A stretch of 64,000 bases of DNA from Sporosarcina sp. FSL K6-3457 (GTDB lineage Bacteria > Bacillota > Bacilli > Bacillales_A > Planococcaceae). Where the stretch lies: NCBI RefSeq assembly GCF_038007285.1, contig NZ_JBBOWX010000001.1, forward strand, positions 2,931,501 to 2,995,500, read 5' to 3'. Shown here in pieces: positions 28,297-35,938 of the stretch; the first letter of the stretch is position 1; each line of letters opens with the position of its first letter. The position numbers were made by a program, and so were the translations under genes. The notes under the pieces are model-generated. The model did not search any database, was not told the DNA's origin, and saw only the letters and a list, made by a program, of their open reading frames with translations.

Positions 28297-28631
28297 AATA
28301 GCTCCTCCTTTTTGGTCCAGCGATCAGCATCACGTTCTTTGAATTTATCAACCACAGTCGTCAATGCCTTTTCTAAGCTAATTCCTTGCGAATTAGCGAA
28401 ACAGACAAGTACAAAAAATAAATCCCCCGTCTCTTCCTCAAGCGAACGGACTGCCTCACTTGACTTTTTCTTTTTCATGCCATAGACATGTTGTACTTCC
28501 CTCGACAATTCACCGAGCTCTTCAGTCATTCGAGCTAGCAACTCCATTGGTGGAAAATAGCCTTCTTTAAAACGATTTATGTACAAATCGACTTCTTGTT
28601 GTAGACCTTCCAACGACTTTGATGACTCCAT
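28293..28631 (-). CDS. ypjD: MazG-like nucleotide pyrophosphohydrolase YpjD
   Basis: 112 residues from ATG 28631, chosen because GGGGAG lies 9 bases before it and is directly against the earlier TTG. All-alpha NTP-PPase fold with the Mg-binding series EELGELSREV and EEETGDLFFVL. It probably hydrolyses non-canonical nucleoside triphosphates; the substrate is not known. It is first in a ypjD-dapB operon. Confidence 0.87.
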   Translation of the reverse strand: MESSKSLEGLQQEVDLYINRFKEGYFPPMELLARMTEELGELSREVQHVYGMKKKKSSEAVRSLEEETGDLFFVLVCFANSQGISLEKALTTVVDKFKERDADRWTKKEELL

Positions 28632-28712
28632 TTCTATCAACTCCCCATCCTATCGTATAAATTAACGCCACTATTGTCAAAATATAAAATATGGCTGATA
28701 ATAATCATAGCT

Positions 28713-28810
28713 CTAACTTAATTCAGATGAGTTTATTATCTCTCAAAAAATAATAAGATATATGCAAGGTGTGCAGATAATTTATTGTGGCTAAATCTGA
28801 ATTAAGTTAG
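28713..28810. repeat. H1 perfect 16-bp inverted repeat
   Basis: CTAACTTAATTCAGAT (28713-28728) and ATCTGAATTAAGTTAG (28795-28810) are perfect complements 66 bases apart. The right arm adjoins an R1 copy. Confidence 0.7.
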
Positions 28811-28902
28811 GCCTCCGGCGGATGTCATAGATTTTGTAAGGAATCAATTGTGCAAGCACAATTCAAAATCTAGACGCAAATACGCCAAGGCGTATTTAAA
28901 TT
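28809..28902 (-). repeat. R1 palindromic repeat, full copy, inverted
   Basis: The same three parts as the copy at 23746 but in the opposite direction: GCCTCCGGCGGATGTCA, an inverted pair around GATTTTG...CAAAATC, and the AAATACGCCAAGGCGTATTT hairpin. It lies just upstream of the YitT-family gene. Confidence 0.75.
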
Positions 28903-28920
28903 ATGAAAGGTGTGCAGTAC

Positions 28921-29793
28921 ATGCTTGACGGAATTCGAATTAAAAATATTATTTTCATCATTATCGGTGCTGCCGTCTTCAGTTTTGGACTCGTCCATTT
29001 TAATATTCAAAACGAACTAGCCGAAGGCGGTTTTACAGGAATTACACTTATTTTGTTATTTGCATTCAATTGGGACCCAGCTATTATGAACCTGGTGCTA
29101 AATATTCCCATGTTCATCATCGGCTGGAAGTTGCTTGGAAAACGGGTTTTCATTTACACGGTTATCGGAACCGTCGCAGTGTCTGTCTTTATTAAAATTT
29201 TCATGGTCTATCAGATTGATATCCACCTAAAAGATGATTTGTTCCTCGTTGCTTTGTTTGCCGGAGTTTTCATCGGGATTGGGCTCGGCATCATTTTCAG
29301 GTATGGGGGCACAACAGGTGGTGTTGACATTATCGCACGTCTTGCCCATAAATACATAGGCTGGAGCATGGGAAAAACTATGTTTATGTTCGATGCAGTT
29401 GTTATTCTCGTTTCCTGGGCGGTCTATTTGGATCATCGTTCCATGATGTATACGCTTGTGGCCCTATTTGTGGGTGCTCGTGTCATCGACTTTGTCCAAG
29501 AAGGTGCTTATGCAGCAAGGGGTGCATTTATCATTTCCGATTCGCAAGACGAAATTGCGGCAAAAATTGCTGCTGAAATGGAACGTGGGGTTACCGTTTT
29601 TAGAGGCTACGGTCATTATACGAAGGCTGATCGGGAAATCCTTTACTGCGTCGTCGGGAGAAATGAAATCATGCGCTTGAAAAATATCATTACTTCCATC
29701 GATCCACATGCATTCGTGTCACTCATCGATGCACACGATGTCATGGGAGAGGGCTTTACGTTAGACGAACAGAAACGACCGTTAGAGCGATAA
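28921..29793 (+). CDS. ypjC: YitT/YpjC family membrane protein (DUF161, DUF2179)
   Basis: 290 residues from ATG 28921, where GAAAGGTG stands 8 bases upstream. Five or six hydrophobic helices fill the first 200 residues (FSFGLVHFNIQNELAEGG and GLGIIFRYGGTTGGVDIIAR are the YitT family signatures). A soluble C-terminal DUF2179 domain (about 210-285) includes GVTVFRGYGHYTKADREIL. Function unknown; a transporter role is often suggested for the family. It is a lone plus-strand gene. Confidence 0.82.
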   Translation: MLDGIRIKNIIFIIIGAAVFSFGLVHFNIQNELAEGGFTGITLILLFAFNWDPAIMNLVLNIPMFIIGWKLLGKRVFIYTVIGTVAVSVFIKIFMVYQIDIHLKDDLFLVALFAGVFIGIGLGIIFRYGGTTGGVDIIARLAHKYIGWSMGKTMFMFDAVVILVSWAVYLDHRSMMYTLVALFVGARVIDFVQEGAYAARGAFIISDSQDEIAAKIAAEMERGVTVFRGYGHYTKADREILYCVVGRNEIMRLKNIITSIDPHAFVSLIDAHDVMGEGFTLDEQKRPLER

Positions 29794-29800
29794 CTAAAAG

Positions 29801-29910
29801 AACAAAAACGAAGGGCGTCTGCTCAGGTATGACAGGAGACTAGACGTGAAATCTCTATAGCGTAACTTATCCACAATGCGAGTTTTTATAGCTCCCTAAA
29901 CAATGAAAAA
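29801..29910 (+). repeat. T-family repeat, copy 1
   Basis: Shares ACTAGACGTGAAATC, ACTTATCCACAATGCGAG and CCTAAACAATGAAAAAA with the segment at 62297-62432, in the same order and spacing, both directly before a terminator. It contains a perfect TTATCCACA (29867-29875). Confidence 0.65.
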
Positions 29911-29945
29911 AATCCGTCTCTCAACATATGAGGACGGATTTTTTC
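29904..29945. terminator. Bidirectional terminator ypjC/yugP-like
   Basis: AAATCCGTC and GACGGATTT pair around a loop that also holds CTCA/TGAG. Runs of A and T lie on the two sides. Confidence 0.85.
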
Positions 29946-29948
29946 AAC

Positions 29949-30617
29949 TTAGTCTCTATTTGTAAATATCAACAATAGGCGAACTAGTTCCATTACAGCT
30001 ACGGCAGCTGCTGCAACATATGTCATTGCCGCTGCATTAAGTACTTTCTTCGCATGCGGTTCTTCTTCATTACGAATAATATTCAACTCGATGATCTGAT
30101 TCATCGCACGAGTAGATGCATTGAATTCTACCGGTAATGTAACCAGTTGGAAAACAACTCCTACAGCTAGCAATGCAATACCAATTCCGAGTAGTGAGTT
30201 CATACTTGAGAAGATAATCCCAATCATAATGAACACCCAAGACGCATTAGACGTAATGCTCGCAACAGGTGCTAAACGATGACGGAAACGAAGATATGAA
30301 TAAGCTTCCTTATCCTGAATAGCATGCCCAACCTCGTGCGCCGCAACAGCTGTTCCCGCAACAGATGCTTCATGGTAGTTATGTGGTGACAATGCAACAA
30401 TTTTTGTTACCGGGTTGTAATGATCACTCAAAAAACCTTGACTCTCCACGACTTGTACATTTTGTAAACCATTATGATCTAAAATGCGACGAGCTACTTC
30501 AGCTCCCGTCATACCCGATGTCGAACGAAGTTTAGAATACTTTTTATACGTGCTTTTTACTTTAAACTGGGCGTAAAGTGGCAGAATAATAATTGCCGCC
30601 AAGTAAATCCAAAACAT
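29949..30617 (-). CDS. yugP: Zinc metallopeptidase, YugP family
   Basis: 222-residue membrane-bound predicted protease. An N-terminal membrane helix (about 1-20) is followed by the zinc motif HEVGH in AVAAHEVGHAIQDKEAYSY (about residues 93-97), and more hydrophobic helices at the C-terminus. The RBS GGGAGG is clear. B. subtilis yugP lies elsewhere, so this is a local difference. Substrate unknown. Confidence 0.85.
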   Translation of the reverse strand: MFWIYLAAIIILPLYAQFKVKSTYKKYSKLRSTSGMTGAEVARRILDHNGLQNVQVVESQGFLSDHYNPVTKIVALSPHNYHEASVAGTAVAAHEVGHAIQDKEAYSYLRFRHRLAPVASITSNASWVFIMIGIIFSSMNSLLGIGIALLAVGVVFQLVTLPVEFNASTRAMNQIIELNIIRNEEEPHAKKVLNAAAMTYVAAAAVAVMELVRLLLIFTNRD

Positions 30618-30640
30618 AAACGATTTCCTCCCTTTTCTCT

Positions 30641-30724
30641 ATCAATCATGCCCCAGCGTGATTGCCTCTGGATTTTTTTCGAGCAAGCCCGAAAAACTCA
30701 CCTGAAAATCCGTGACATCCGCGG
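30641..30724 (+). repeat. R1 repeat, degenerate copy with inserted segment
   Basis: ATCAATCATGCC...GTGATT, the inverted TTTTTTCGAGC/GCCCGAAAAA and the end AAAATCCGTGACATCCGC fit R1. The normal GGAGGCTTT end is replaced by about 65 bases of GC-rich sequence (GGGCCCCGACAGGATGTCGG, then CAGCCGTTGCCACAGGACGT) reaching 30788, before an H1 hairpin. Confidence 0.6.
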
Positions 30725-30789
30725 GCCCCGACAGGATGTCGGTCATGCAGCCGTTGCCACAGGACGTGGCGTACTTAGGTTGCCTTCCG

Positions 30790-30837
30790 TTTATCTGAAT
30801 TTAGCAGGATTTTAGGCTGCTGCTGAATTCAGATAAA
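30790..30837. repeat. H1 hairpin beyond the ypjA stop
   Basis: TTTATCTGAATT (30790-30801) and AATTCAGATAAA (30826-30837) are perfect complements, extended inward by AGCAG and CTGCT. Confidence 0.65.
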
Positions 30838-30873
30838 TCTATTCTATAACGGGAGCGCAGCTACTGCAACTTT

Positions 30874-31479
30874 TTACTTTGGTAATATAGTAGTTGTTGC
30901 CACTCTTCTCCTCCACACCCAACAAGCAAGCAAGATACAAGCAATTGACAACCAGAACGTAAAATAACCGATTTGGTTCATGTATTTCATCAAATCTCCA
31001 TAGATAGGCATTTGCCCAAAAACATAGTCGATGACATCATTGTGAAGCGTCCAGACAGCTGCTATCGCAATATGGACGAAGCCGAACCGATACAGAGAAC
31101 TATATAGCACAGCTTGTACAGCCATCGCAAAATGAGACCCAACAAGCATCCAACCAACTGGGCTAAGTTCACCTGTCTCGATAAGCGTCAAAATATTCAT
31201 AACCACCGCCCAAAGACCATACTTAACGAGCGTAATAAGCGCCAGTGCCTCCATCAGCTTGAAATTCCGTCCAATCAGCCAGCCGATAATCGCCAGCGTA
31301 AAAAACAAACTCGCTGTCGGACTATCCGGAACAAAAATCCAAAACTTCGGCTCAGTTATTTCCAACTGCCACATATACCAATCATAACCATACACCGTAC
31401 CCAATAAATTGATAAATAATAAAATCCAAAGAAACGACTTATGTGAAAGTATGAGCCAAACCCTCTGCAATAAACTCAT
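30874..31479 (-). CDS. ypjA: YpjA family membrane protein (DUF1405)
   Basis: 201 residues from ATG 31479, chosen for the AGGGAGAGG just upstream and the start MSLLQRVWLIL. About five or six hydrophobic helices; DWYMWQLEI and the aromatic pair WTLHNDVIDYV are conserved within the family. Function unknown. It lies downstream of qcrC, as in B. subtilis, but after a terminator. A partial R1 repeat sits just upstream of its start. Confidence 0.82.
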   Translation of the reverse strand: MSLLQRVWLILSHKSFLWILLFINLLGTVYGYDWYMWQLEITEPKFWIFVPDSPTASLFFTLAIIGWLIGRNFKLMEALALITLVKYGLWAVVMNILTLIETGELSPVGWMLVGSHFAMAVQAVLYSSLYRFGFVHIAIAAVWTLHNDVIDYVFGQMPIYGDLMKYMNQIGYFTFWLSIACILLACWVWRRRVATTTILPK

Positions 31480-31494
31480 AGCACCTCTCCCTTT

Positions 31495-31523
31495 AAAAAT
31501 CCGTGACATCCGCCGGAGGCTTT
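31495..31523 (+). repeat. R1 repeat, partial (GC-rich end only)
   Basis: AAAAATCCGTGACATCCGCC followed by GGAGGCTTT matches the right end of R1; the left two thirds are absent. Confidence 0.6.
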
Positions 31524-31525
31524 CA

Positions 31526-31566
31526 CCTTTATTTAGCAAGTATTTTGAATACCCTCTGAATAAAGA
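31526..31566. repeat. H1 hairpin attached to partial R1
   Basis: CTTTATTTAG and CTGAATAAAG form an imperfect stem around 19 bases. Confidence 0.5.
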
Positions 31567-31584
31567 TGTAATCTTAATATGTAT

Positions 31585-31617
31585 ACAAAAAAGAGTCAGT
31601 TTCCTGACTCTTTTACG
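31585..31617 (-). terminator. qcrABC terminator
   Basis: AAGAGTCAG and CTGACTCTT pair around TTTC. On the minus strand it is followed by TTTTTTTG. Confidence 0.87.
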
Positions 31618-31626
31618 TTATATTAC

Positions 31627-32394
31627 TTACTCGCTTTTCAGACCCTCGATGAACTCAGCAAGAACTTGGAGCTCTTCATCTGTCCCATCAAATAAGCCCG
31701 GAGCCATATCTCCTTGACCATCATGAACAATCGTCACGATTTGGTCAGCAGTCAAACCAGTATTTACTAATGGCTTACCGAGACCACCTTCGAACGAATT
31801 ACCATGACAACTCACACATGAAGCACCTGCATAGATTTGATAACCTTCAGACTCCGTATCAAATACAACTTCTTCACGAATTGCACCTTGAATTTTTTGT
31901 TGTTCCCAGTCATGGTTCACAACAGATTCCCATGTCAAATAGAACATAGCAGCAAATGAAAGTAGCATAAATGCTGTTGGAAGTGGACGTTTGAATGGAC
32001 GACGTTCTTTCGACGTATCCATAAATGGTACAAGCATCAATGCGCCAAATGCTAGTCCTGGCATAACAAGTGCACCAATAATATTATAAGGTCCAGAAGC
32101 AAATTCATACTTCAGTAACTGATACATGGAAAGGAAGTACCAGTCCGGAACAGGCATATACATTGTATCCGTTGGGTCCGCTTGACGTTCTAGCGGAGAC
32201 GGATGGGCAACTGTTAATATTAAATATCCGATCAAGAAAACGGCACCAATCATCCATTCCTTCAAAAGGAAGTTTGGCCAAAAAGCTTCTGTTTTCCCCG
32301 GATATTCCGAGTAATCTTTCGGGACGTTCGGCATTTTGTTGGTAGCCTTAATGCGCGAATCTCCGACAAATTTCATCCCTTTTCCGCGTTGCAT
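31627..32394 (-). CDS. qcrC: Menaquinol:cytochrome c reductase cytochrome b/c subunit
   Basis: 255 residues, same length as B. subtilis QcrC. The N-terminal half is a subunit IV-like membrane part (FWPNFLLKEW, LTVAHPSPLERQADPTD and PDWYFLSMYQLLKYEF). A C-terminal cytochrome c domain has the haem site CVSCHG in GASCVSCHGNSFEGG and axial Met in GDMAPGLF. It passes electrons from menaquinol to c-type cytochromes. Last gene of qcrA-qcrB-qcrC. Confidence 0.96.
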   Translation of the reverse strand: MQRGKGMKFVGDSRIKATNKMPNVPKDYSEYPGKTEAFWPNFLLKEWMIGAVFLIGYLILTVAHPSPLERQADPTDTMYMPVPDWYFLSMYQLLKYEFASGPYNIIGALVMPGLAFGALMLVPFMDTSKERRPFKRPLPTAFMLLSFAAMFYLTWESVVNHDWEQQKIQGAIREEVVFDTESEGYQIYAGASCVSCHGNSFEGGLGKPLVNTGLTADQIVTIVHDGQGDMAPGLFDGTDEELQVLAEFIEGLKSE

Positions 32395-32435
32395 GGTGTC
32401 CCCTCCTTTACTATCTCTTTAAAATTCGTTCCCTC

Positions 32436-33110
32436 TTATAGAGGTCCAGAAATACCTTGTCTTCTGATCATGATAAAGTGTGCTGCAAGCAACCCAAGCA
32501 AAGCAGCTGGTAGGAAGAATACATGAATCGCGAAGAAACGCGTCAATGTTTGTGCACCTAGAATCGTTGAATCCCCTGCAAGCAGGATTTTAATCGATTC
32601 TCCAATGAATGGAACAGAAGCTGCAATTTCGATTCCTACTTTCGTAGCGAATACTGCTTTCATATCCCATGGCAATAGATAACCAGTGAAACCAAGTCCA
32701 AGCATAACCATAAAGATCAATACTCCGACAACCCAGTTCAGTTCACGTGGTTTCTTATAAGAACCTGTGAAGAAGACACGTAACGTATGTAGGAACATCA
32801 TAACGATTACAAGTGATGCTCCCCAATGGTGCATCCCACGCACAATCTCACCGAATGCTACTTCATTTTGAAGGTAATAAACGGATTTCCATGCATTTTC
32901 AATGTCCGGTGTGTAATACATTGTAAGGAACATACCGGAAAGAATCTGGATAACCGTGACGAAAAACGTCAGTCCTCCGAAACAATAGATGAATGCAGAA
33001 AAGTGATGTGCAGGGTTTACGTGCTCAGGTACTTCGTGGTCAGCGATATCCCGCCATATCGGGGTGATATCCAACCGTTCGTCAACCCAATCATAAATTT
33101 TATTTAGCAC
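32436..33110 (-). CDS. qcrB: Menaquinol:cytochrome c reductase cytochrome b subunit
   Basis: Cytochrome b6-like protein of 224 residues with four membrane helices. Haem-ligand histidines lie in RGMHHWGASLVIVMMFLHTLR and FFAIHVFFLPAALLGLLAAH. The conserved cysteine-type b6 c-haem region GYLLPWDMKA is seen. Starts at GTG 33110 behind GGGGG. Middle of the qcr operon. Confidence 0.95.
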   Translation of the reverse strand: MLNKIYDWVDERLDITPIWRDIADHEVPEHVNPAHHFSAFIYCFGGLTFFVTVIQILSGMFLTMYYTPDIENAWKSVYYLQNEVAFGEIVRGMHHWGASLVIVMMFLHTLRVFFTGSYKKPRELNWVVGVLIFMVMLGLGFTGYLLPWDMKAVFATKVGIEIAASVPFIGESIKILLAGDSTILGAQTLTRFFAIHVFFLPAALLGLLAAHFIMIRRQGISGPL

Positions 33111-33133
33111 TTCGGTCGTACCCCCTTACAATT

Positions 33134-33637
33134 TTAAACTAATGTGTTCGGTTTTGTTACTCCGAGATACACGAATCCGTCTACGACATTAACTTCATAC
33201 TCGTCAAGAGGTCCTGTTGGCGGTGTTCCTGGCACGTTTTTACCATCTTTCGTATAGCGTCCGGCGTGACATGGACAGAAGAACAAATCAGGGTGCTTCT
33301 CGTCACCAGCCCAGTTCACCGTACAGCCAAGATGCTTACAAACAGGTGAAAGTGCAACAACTTTGTCGCCTTCTTTATAAACCCAAGCCGTGTTTGACAC
33401 GTCGGATTTATACCAGCCATCTTTTCGATCCTTAATTGTGAAGTCGACACGAACTGGCATATCCGTAAGGTCGGCCACCTTTTGCGAAGTTGGTATGAAA
33501 TCTCCTCCACTAGACTCCTGCAAGACAGGGTCAATCGCAAAACGAATCATCGGCATTAGCATTGCAGATGCCATAAATCCACCAGTCCCCATAAGTGTAT
33601 AACTCATGAATTGGCGTCGTGACACTTTGTTGCTCAT
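33134..33637 (-). CDS. qcrA: Rieske iron-sulfur subunit of menaquinol:cytochrome c reductase
   Basis: 167 residues from ATG 33637 (GGAGGG 6 bases upstream). An N-terminal twin-arginine-like signal SRRQFMSYTLMGTGGF and a membrane anchor are followed by the [2Fe-2S] ligands CKHLGC and CPCHAGRY. First gene of the qcr operon. A possible promoter lies at 33695-33722. Confidence 0.95.
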   Translation of the reverse strand: MSNKVSRRQFMSYTLMGTGGFMASAMLMPMIRFAIDPVLQESSGGDFIPTSQKVADLTDMPVRVDFTIKDRKDGWYKSDVSNTAWVYKEGDKVVALSPVCKHLGCTVNWAGDEKHPDLFFCPCHAGRYTKDGKNVPGTPPTGPLDEYEVNVVDGFVYLGVTKPNTLV

Positions 33638-33694
33638 CAATTTCCCTCCTCTTACTTAAAGGTCAGTCCAACGGACATATTTTTGCTAATTGTA

Positions 33695-33722
33695 ATACTA
33701 GGACATATCTATGATATATCAA
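33695..33722 (-). promoter_or_regulatory. Possible sigma-A promoter of qcrABC
   Basis: Minus-strand TTGATA and TAGTAT are 16 bases apart, about 60 bases upstream of the qcrA start. Confidence 0.4.
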
Positions 33723-33789
33723 TACTAAAGGAAATTCAATCATGCTTTCTCTACAGATGTAAGATTGTGAACAAATATCGAATTTTATC

Positions 33790-33842
33790 TTCATTCAGCA
33801 AAAAACCTGTTGAATAAGGAGGAATACAGTTCAATCCTTCCC
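33790..33842. repeat. H1 and H2 hairpins in tandem (ypiF-qcrA gap)
   Basis: ATTCAGCA...TGTTGAAT (H1-like) is followed at once by GGAGGAAT, loop ACAGTTCA, ATCCTTCC (H2-like, two imperfect pairs). Confidence 0.5.
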
Positions 33843-33870
33843 CATTGCATGACCTATATCCTGTTGGCCC

Positions 33871-33917
33871 CGAGCTCGATAAAAATCCGGACACAATTAC
33901 GCCGAGGCATAATTGAT
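33871..33917 (-). repeat. R1 repeat, partial, touching the ypiF stop
   Basis: AAAAATCCGGACACAATTAC followed by GCCGAGGCATAATTGATT is the left half of R1 read in reverse. Its end coincides with the TAA of ypiF. Confidence 0.6.
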
Positions 33918-34363
33918 TATTGGGACCACTTTTCCATGAATCTTGGCAACACCTGACGAAGCTGATCTTCAATGATTGTTTGCCTTAGCTGTGGGTCCAT
34001 GCTTTCAAGCGGTATCGATGGTAACCAGATTACTTCGCCCCCGATTTTAATGCTTGTCCATGCAGCATCTGTTGTCAAGAAAAATACATGTTTAAAAGAT
34101 GCTGTTGAAATGTCCTGTGACAGCAGTTCCGCCATCACTTGCAAGTCCATCGACTGTGTGTATGCGAATGGCGGCATCAACATCATACGGCCCTTAAACT
34201 GTGTTTCAATAAACGTTGTAAGATGCATGAGAAACTCTGAAGATGACGTACTATTTTTCATAGCCCCAAGCTCTGTGTCTACTTTGAGTAGTGGAACGAT
34301 GAGCGTGTCAATATACTCTTTTTGTTGCAAATATGTATCCATATCTTTTGCGGTCCAGTTCAT
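33917..34363 (-). CDS. ypiF: YpiF family protein (DUF2487)
   Basis: 148 residues, the length of B. subtilis YpiF, upstream of qcrA as in that species. Conserved stretches include YIDTLIVPLLKVD, QFKGRMMLMPPFAY and IWLPSIPLESM. No catalytic motif recognised; function unknown. The stop codon TAA overlaps an R1 repeat, and the start is close to the left end of the insertion element that separates it from ypiB. Confidence 0.82.
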   Translation of the reverse strand: MNWTAKDMDTYLQQKEYIDTLIVPLLKVDTELGAMKNSTSSSEFLMHLTTFIETQFKGRMMLMPPFAYTQSMDLQVMAELLSQDISTASFKHVFFLTTDAAWTSIKIGGEVIWLPSIPLESMDPQLRQTIIEDQLRQVLPRFMEKWSQ

Positions 34364-34533
34364 CTATTTTCGGCAAGGATACTCCCACTTCTATAAGTGG
34401 GGGAGGAATTGCCGTTCGCTCTTGGAACGAAAACAGTCTCCCCTTGCCTAGCTCCCTTCTCGTATATGATTAATTATAGCCTTTCCACTAAAAGGATTGT
34501 ATACTTATTCCAATGAAAAGGGGGTGAAACTAA

Positions 34534-35649
34534 ATGTCAACTATCACTGCGAAAATCCAAATCTATGTTCCAAAATCAAACACAGGAAGCCTTGAACTTA
34601 CCATGAAAGCTTATTGTAGAGCGTGTAACTGGTTAAGCGAGAAAGTCTTTCGGACGAAAGAACTTAATCAGGTAAAACTGAACACTCTTTACTATAAGGA
34701 GATTCGTCAATTATTCGGACTCAAAAGCCAAATGGCACAATCAACGATGAAAACCGTAATTGCACGATATAAATCGGCAAAATCAAATGGACATGATTGG
34801 GCTCAAGTGAATTTCAAACTGCCCGAGTATGACCTTGTGTGGAATCGTGATTACTCTCTTAATGAGAATCTTTTCTCTGTCAATACAGTAGACGGAAGAT
34901 TAAAGCTCAAGTTTGAAAAGAAAGCTATGAAACGATACTTCGATGGTACTTGGAAATTCGGCACAGCTAAGCTCGTGCATAAATTTAACAAGTGGTTCCT
35001 GCATATTCCGATGACAAAGGATTACGCTGAATTGAATTTAGCGGACATTAACCATATTGTTGGCGTTGACCTCGGCATTAACTTCTTAGCAACTACTTAT
35101 GACAGTCACGGTAAAACGACTTTCTTTAGTGGCAAGGAAGTTAAACATAAACGAGTGCAATATAAAGCATTGCGTAAACAACTGCAACAAAAACAAACAT
35201 CTTCAGCACGCGCGAGTATTAAATCAACAGGTTCAAGAGAAAACCGTTATGTGACTGATGTAAATCATCAGGTGACAAAGGCACTCGTTGAACGCTACCC
35301 AAAAGGGACTTGCTTCATTCTCGAAGACCTAACAGGTGTGCGCAATGCCACTGAAAAAGTGCGAATTAAGAATAGATATGTGCAAGTTTCGTGGGCGTTC
35401 TTTCAGTTCCGTCAGATGTTAGAATACAAAGCCCAGCTAAACGGACAACGAGTAATTGTCGTAGACCCAAAATACACCTCTCAGACATGCCCTAAATGCG
35501 GGCATCGGGAGAAAGATAATCGAAACAAGAAAATACACACCTTCTGTTGCAAAAACTGCCATTACACATCAAATGATGATCGTATTGGCGCCATGAACCT
35601 ACACCGAAAAGGTATTGAAACGATCAGTGTCGGTACTACATCAGCATGA
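34534..35649 (+). CDS. tnpB: RNA-guided endonuclease TnpB
   Basis: 371 residues, intact. The split RuvC nuclease has its three acidic residues in GVDLGINFLA (about 181), FILEDLTGVR (about 268) and NDDRIGAMN (about 349). A zinc ribbon with CPKCGH and CCKNC lies between motifs II and III. An N-terminal helix-turn-helix/wedge region covers about 1-170. RBS AAAGGGGGTG. TnpB proteins cut DNA guided by an RNA from the element's own 3' end, which favours element retention. The intact catalytic residues suggest activity, which the sequence cannot prove. Confidence 0.93.
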   Translation: MSTITAKIQIYVPKSNTGSLELTMKAYCRACNWLSEKVFRTKELNQVKLNTLYYKEIRQLFGLKSQMAQSTMKTVIARYKSAKSNGHDWAQVNFKLPEYDLVWNRDYSLNENLFSVNTVDGRLKLKFEKKAMKRYFDGTWKFGTAKLVHKFNKWFLHIPMTKDYAELNLADINHIVGVDLGINFLATTYDSHGKTTFFSGKEVKHKRVQYKALRKQLQQKQTSSARASIKSTGSRENRYVTDVNHQVTKALVERYPKGTCFILEDLTGVRNATEKVRIKNRYVQVSWAFFQFRQMLEYKAQLNGQRVIVVDPKYTSQTCPKCGHREKDNRNKKIHTFCCKNCHYTSNDDRIGAMNLHRKGIETISVGTTSA

Positions 35650-35868
35650 CTGTTGTGGTAAGGGCGAAGTCAACCGTCCTGCGAATTGTAAGATTCGGAT
35701 ATTCCCTCAAGTTAAGGTAGGAGTACTAAGTACGTTCGCACTACCGGAGAGGAATAAGTGTAGACAACATCAACGAGGGTTGATGTTGGGGCTTACATTG
35801 GCCTGCACAAGCCCCCACTTCAAGCGTTAAGAACCGTTAGGTTTAGCTAAGTGGGGGTAGTTGACTAC
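35650..35868 (+). ncRNA. Candidate omega RNA (reRNA) of TnpB
   Basis: About 220 non-coding bases from the tnpB stop to the element end. They hold a perfect 10-bp hairpin CAACATCAAC-gagg-GTTGATGTTG (35765-35788) and the right-end hairpin 35812-35857. In known systems the scaffold RNA spans the tnpB 3' end to the right end and its guide is the flanking DNA, here the sequence leading to ypiB. The 5' limit is unknown and may lie inside tnpB. Confidence 0.5.
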
Positions 35869-35890
35869 CACAATACCTCCCAATCAGTAA

Positions 35891-35937
35891 AGGACTCCAT
35901 TAAGGAAGGATGGTACTTAATCCTTCCAAAAGGAGTC
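35891..35937. repeat. H2 nested hairpin beside the ypiB stop
   Basis: Outer GACTCC/GGAGTC and inner GGAAGGAT-GGTACTTA-ATCCTTCC. It ends 1 base from the TGA stop of ypiB. On the minus strand it is not followed by a clear U-run. Confidence 0.6.
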
Positions 35938-35938
35938 G

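Larger units (their letters stand above)
34376..35868 (+). mobile_element. IS200/IS605-type element carrying only tnpB
   Basis: Ends inferred from terminal hairpins, so boundaries are approximate. The left hairpin is CTCCCACTT-ctat-AAGTGGGGGAG (34382-34405). The right end has CCCCCACTT (35812-35820) facing AAGTGGGGG (35849-35857), related in sequence to the left one. There is no tnpA transposase in or near it, so it cannot move by itself. It separates ypiB and ypiF, which are adjacent in B. subtilis. Confidence 0.8.
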
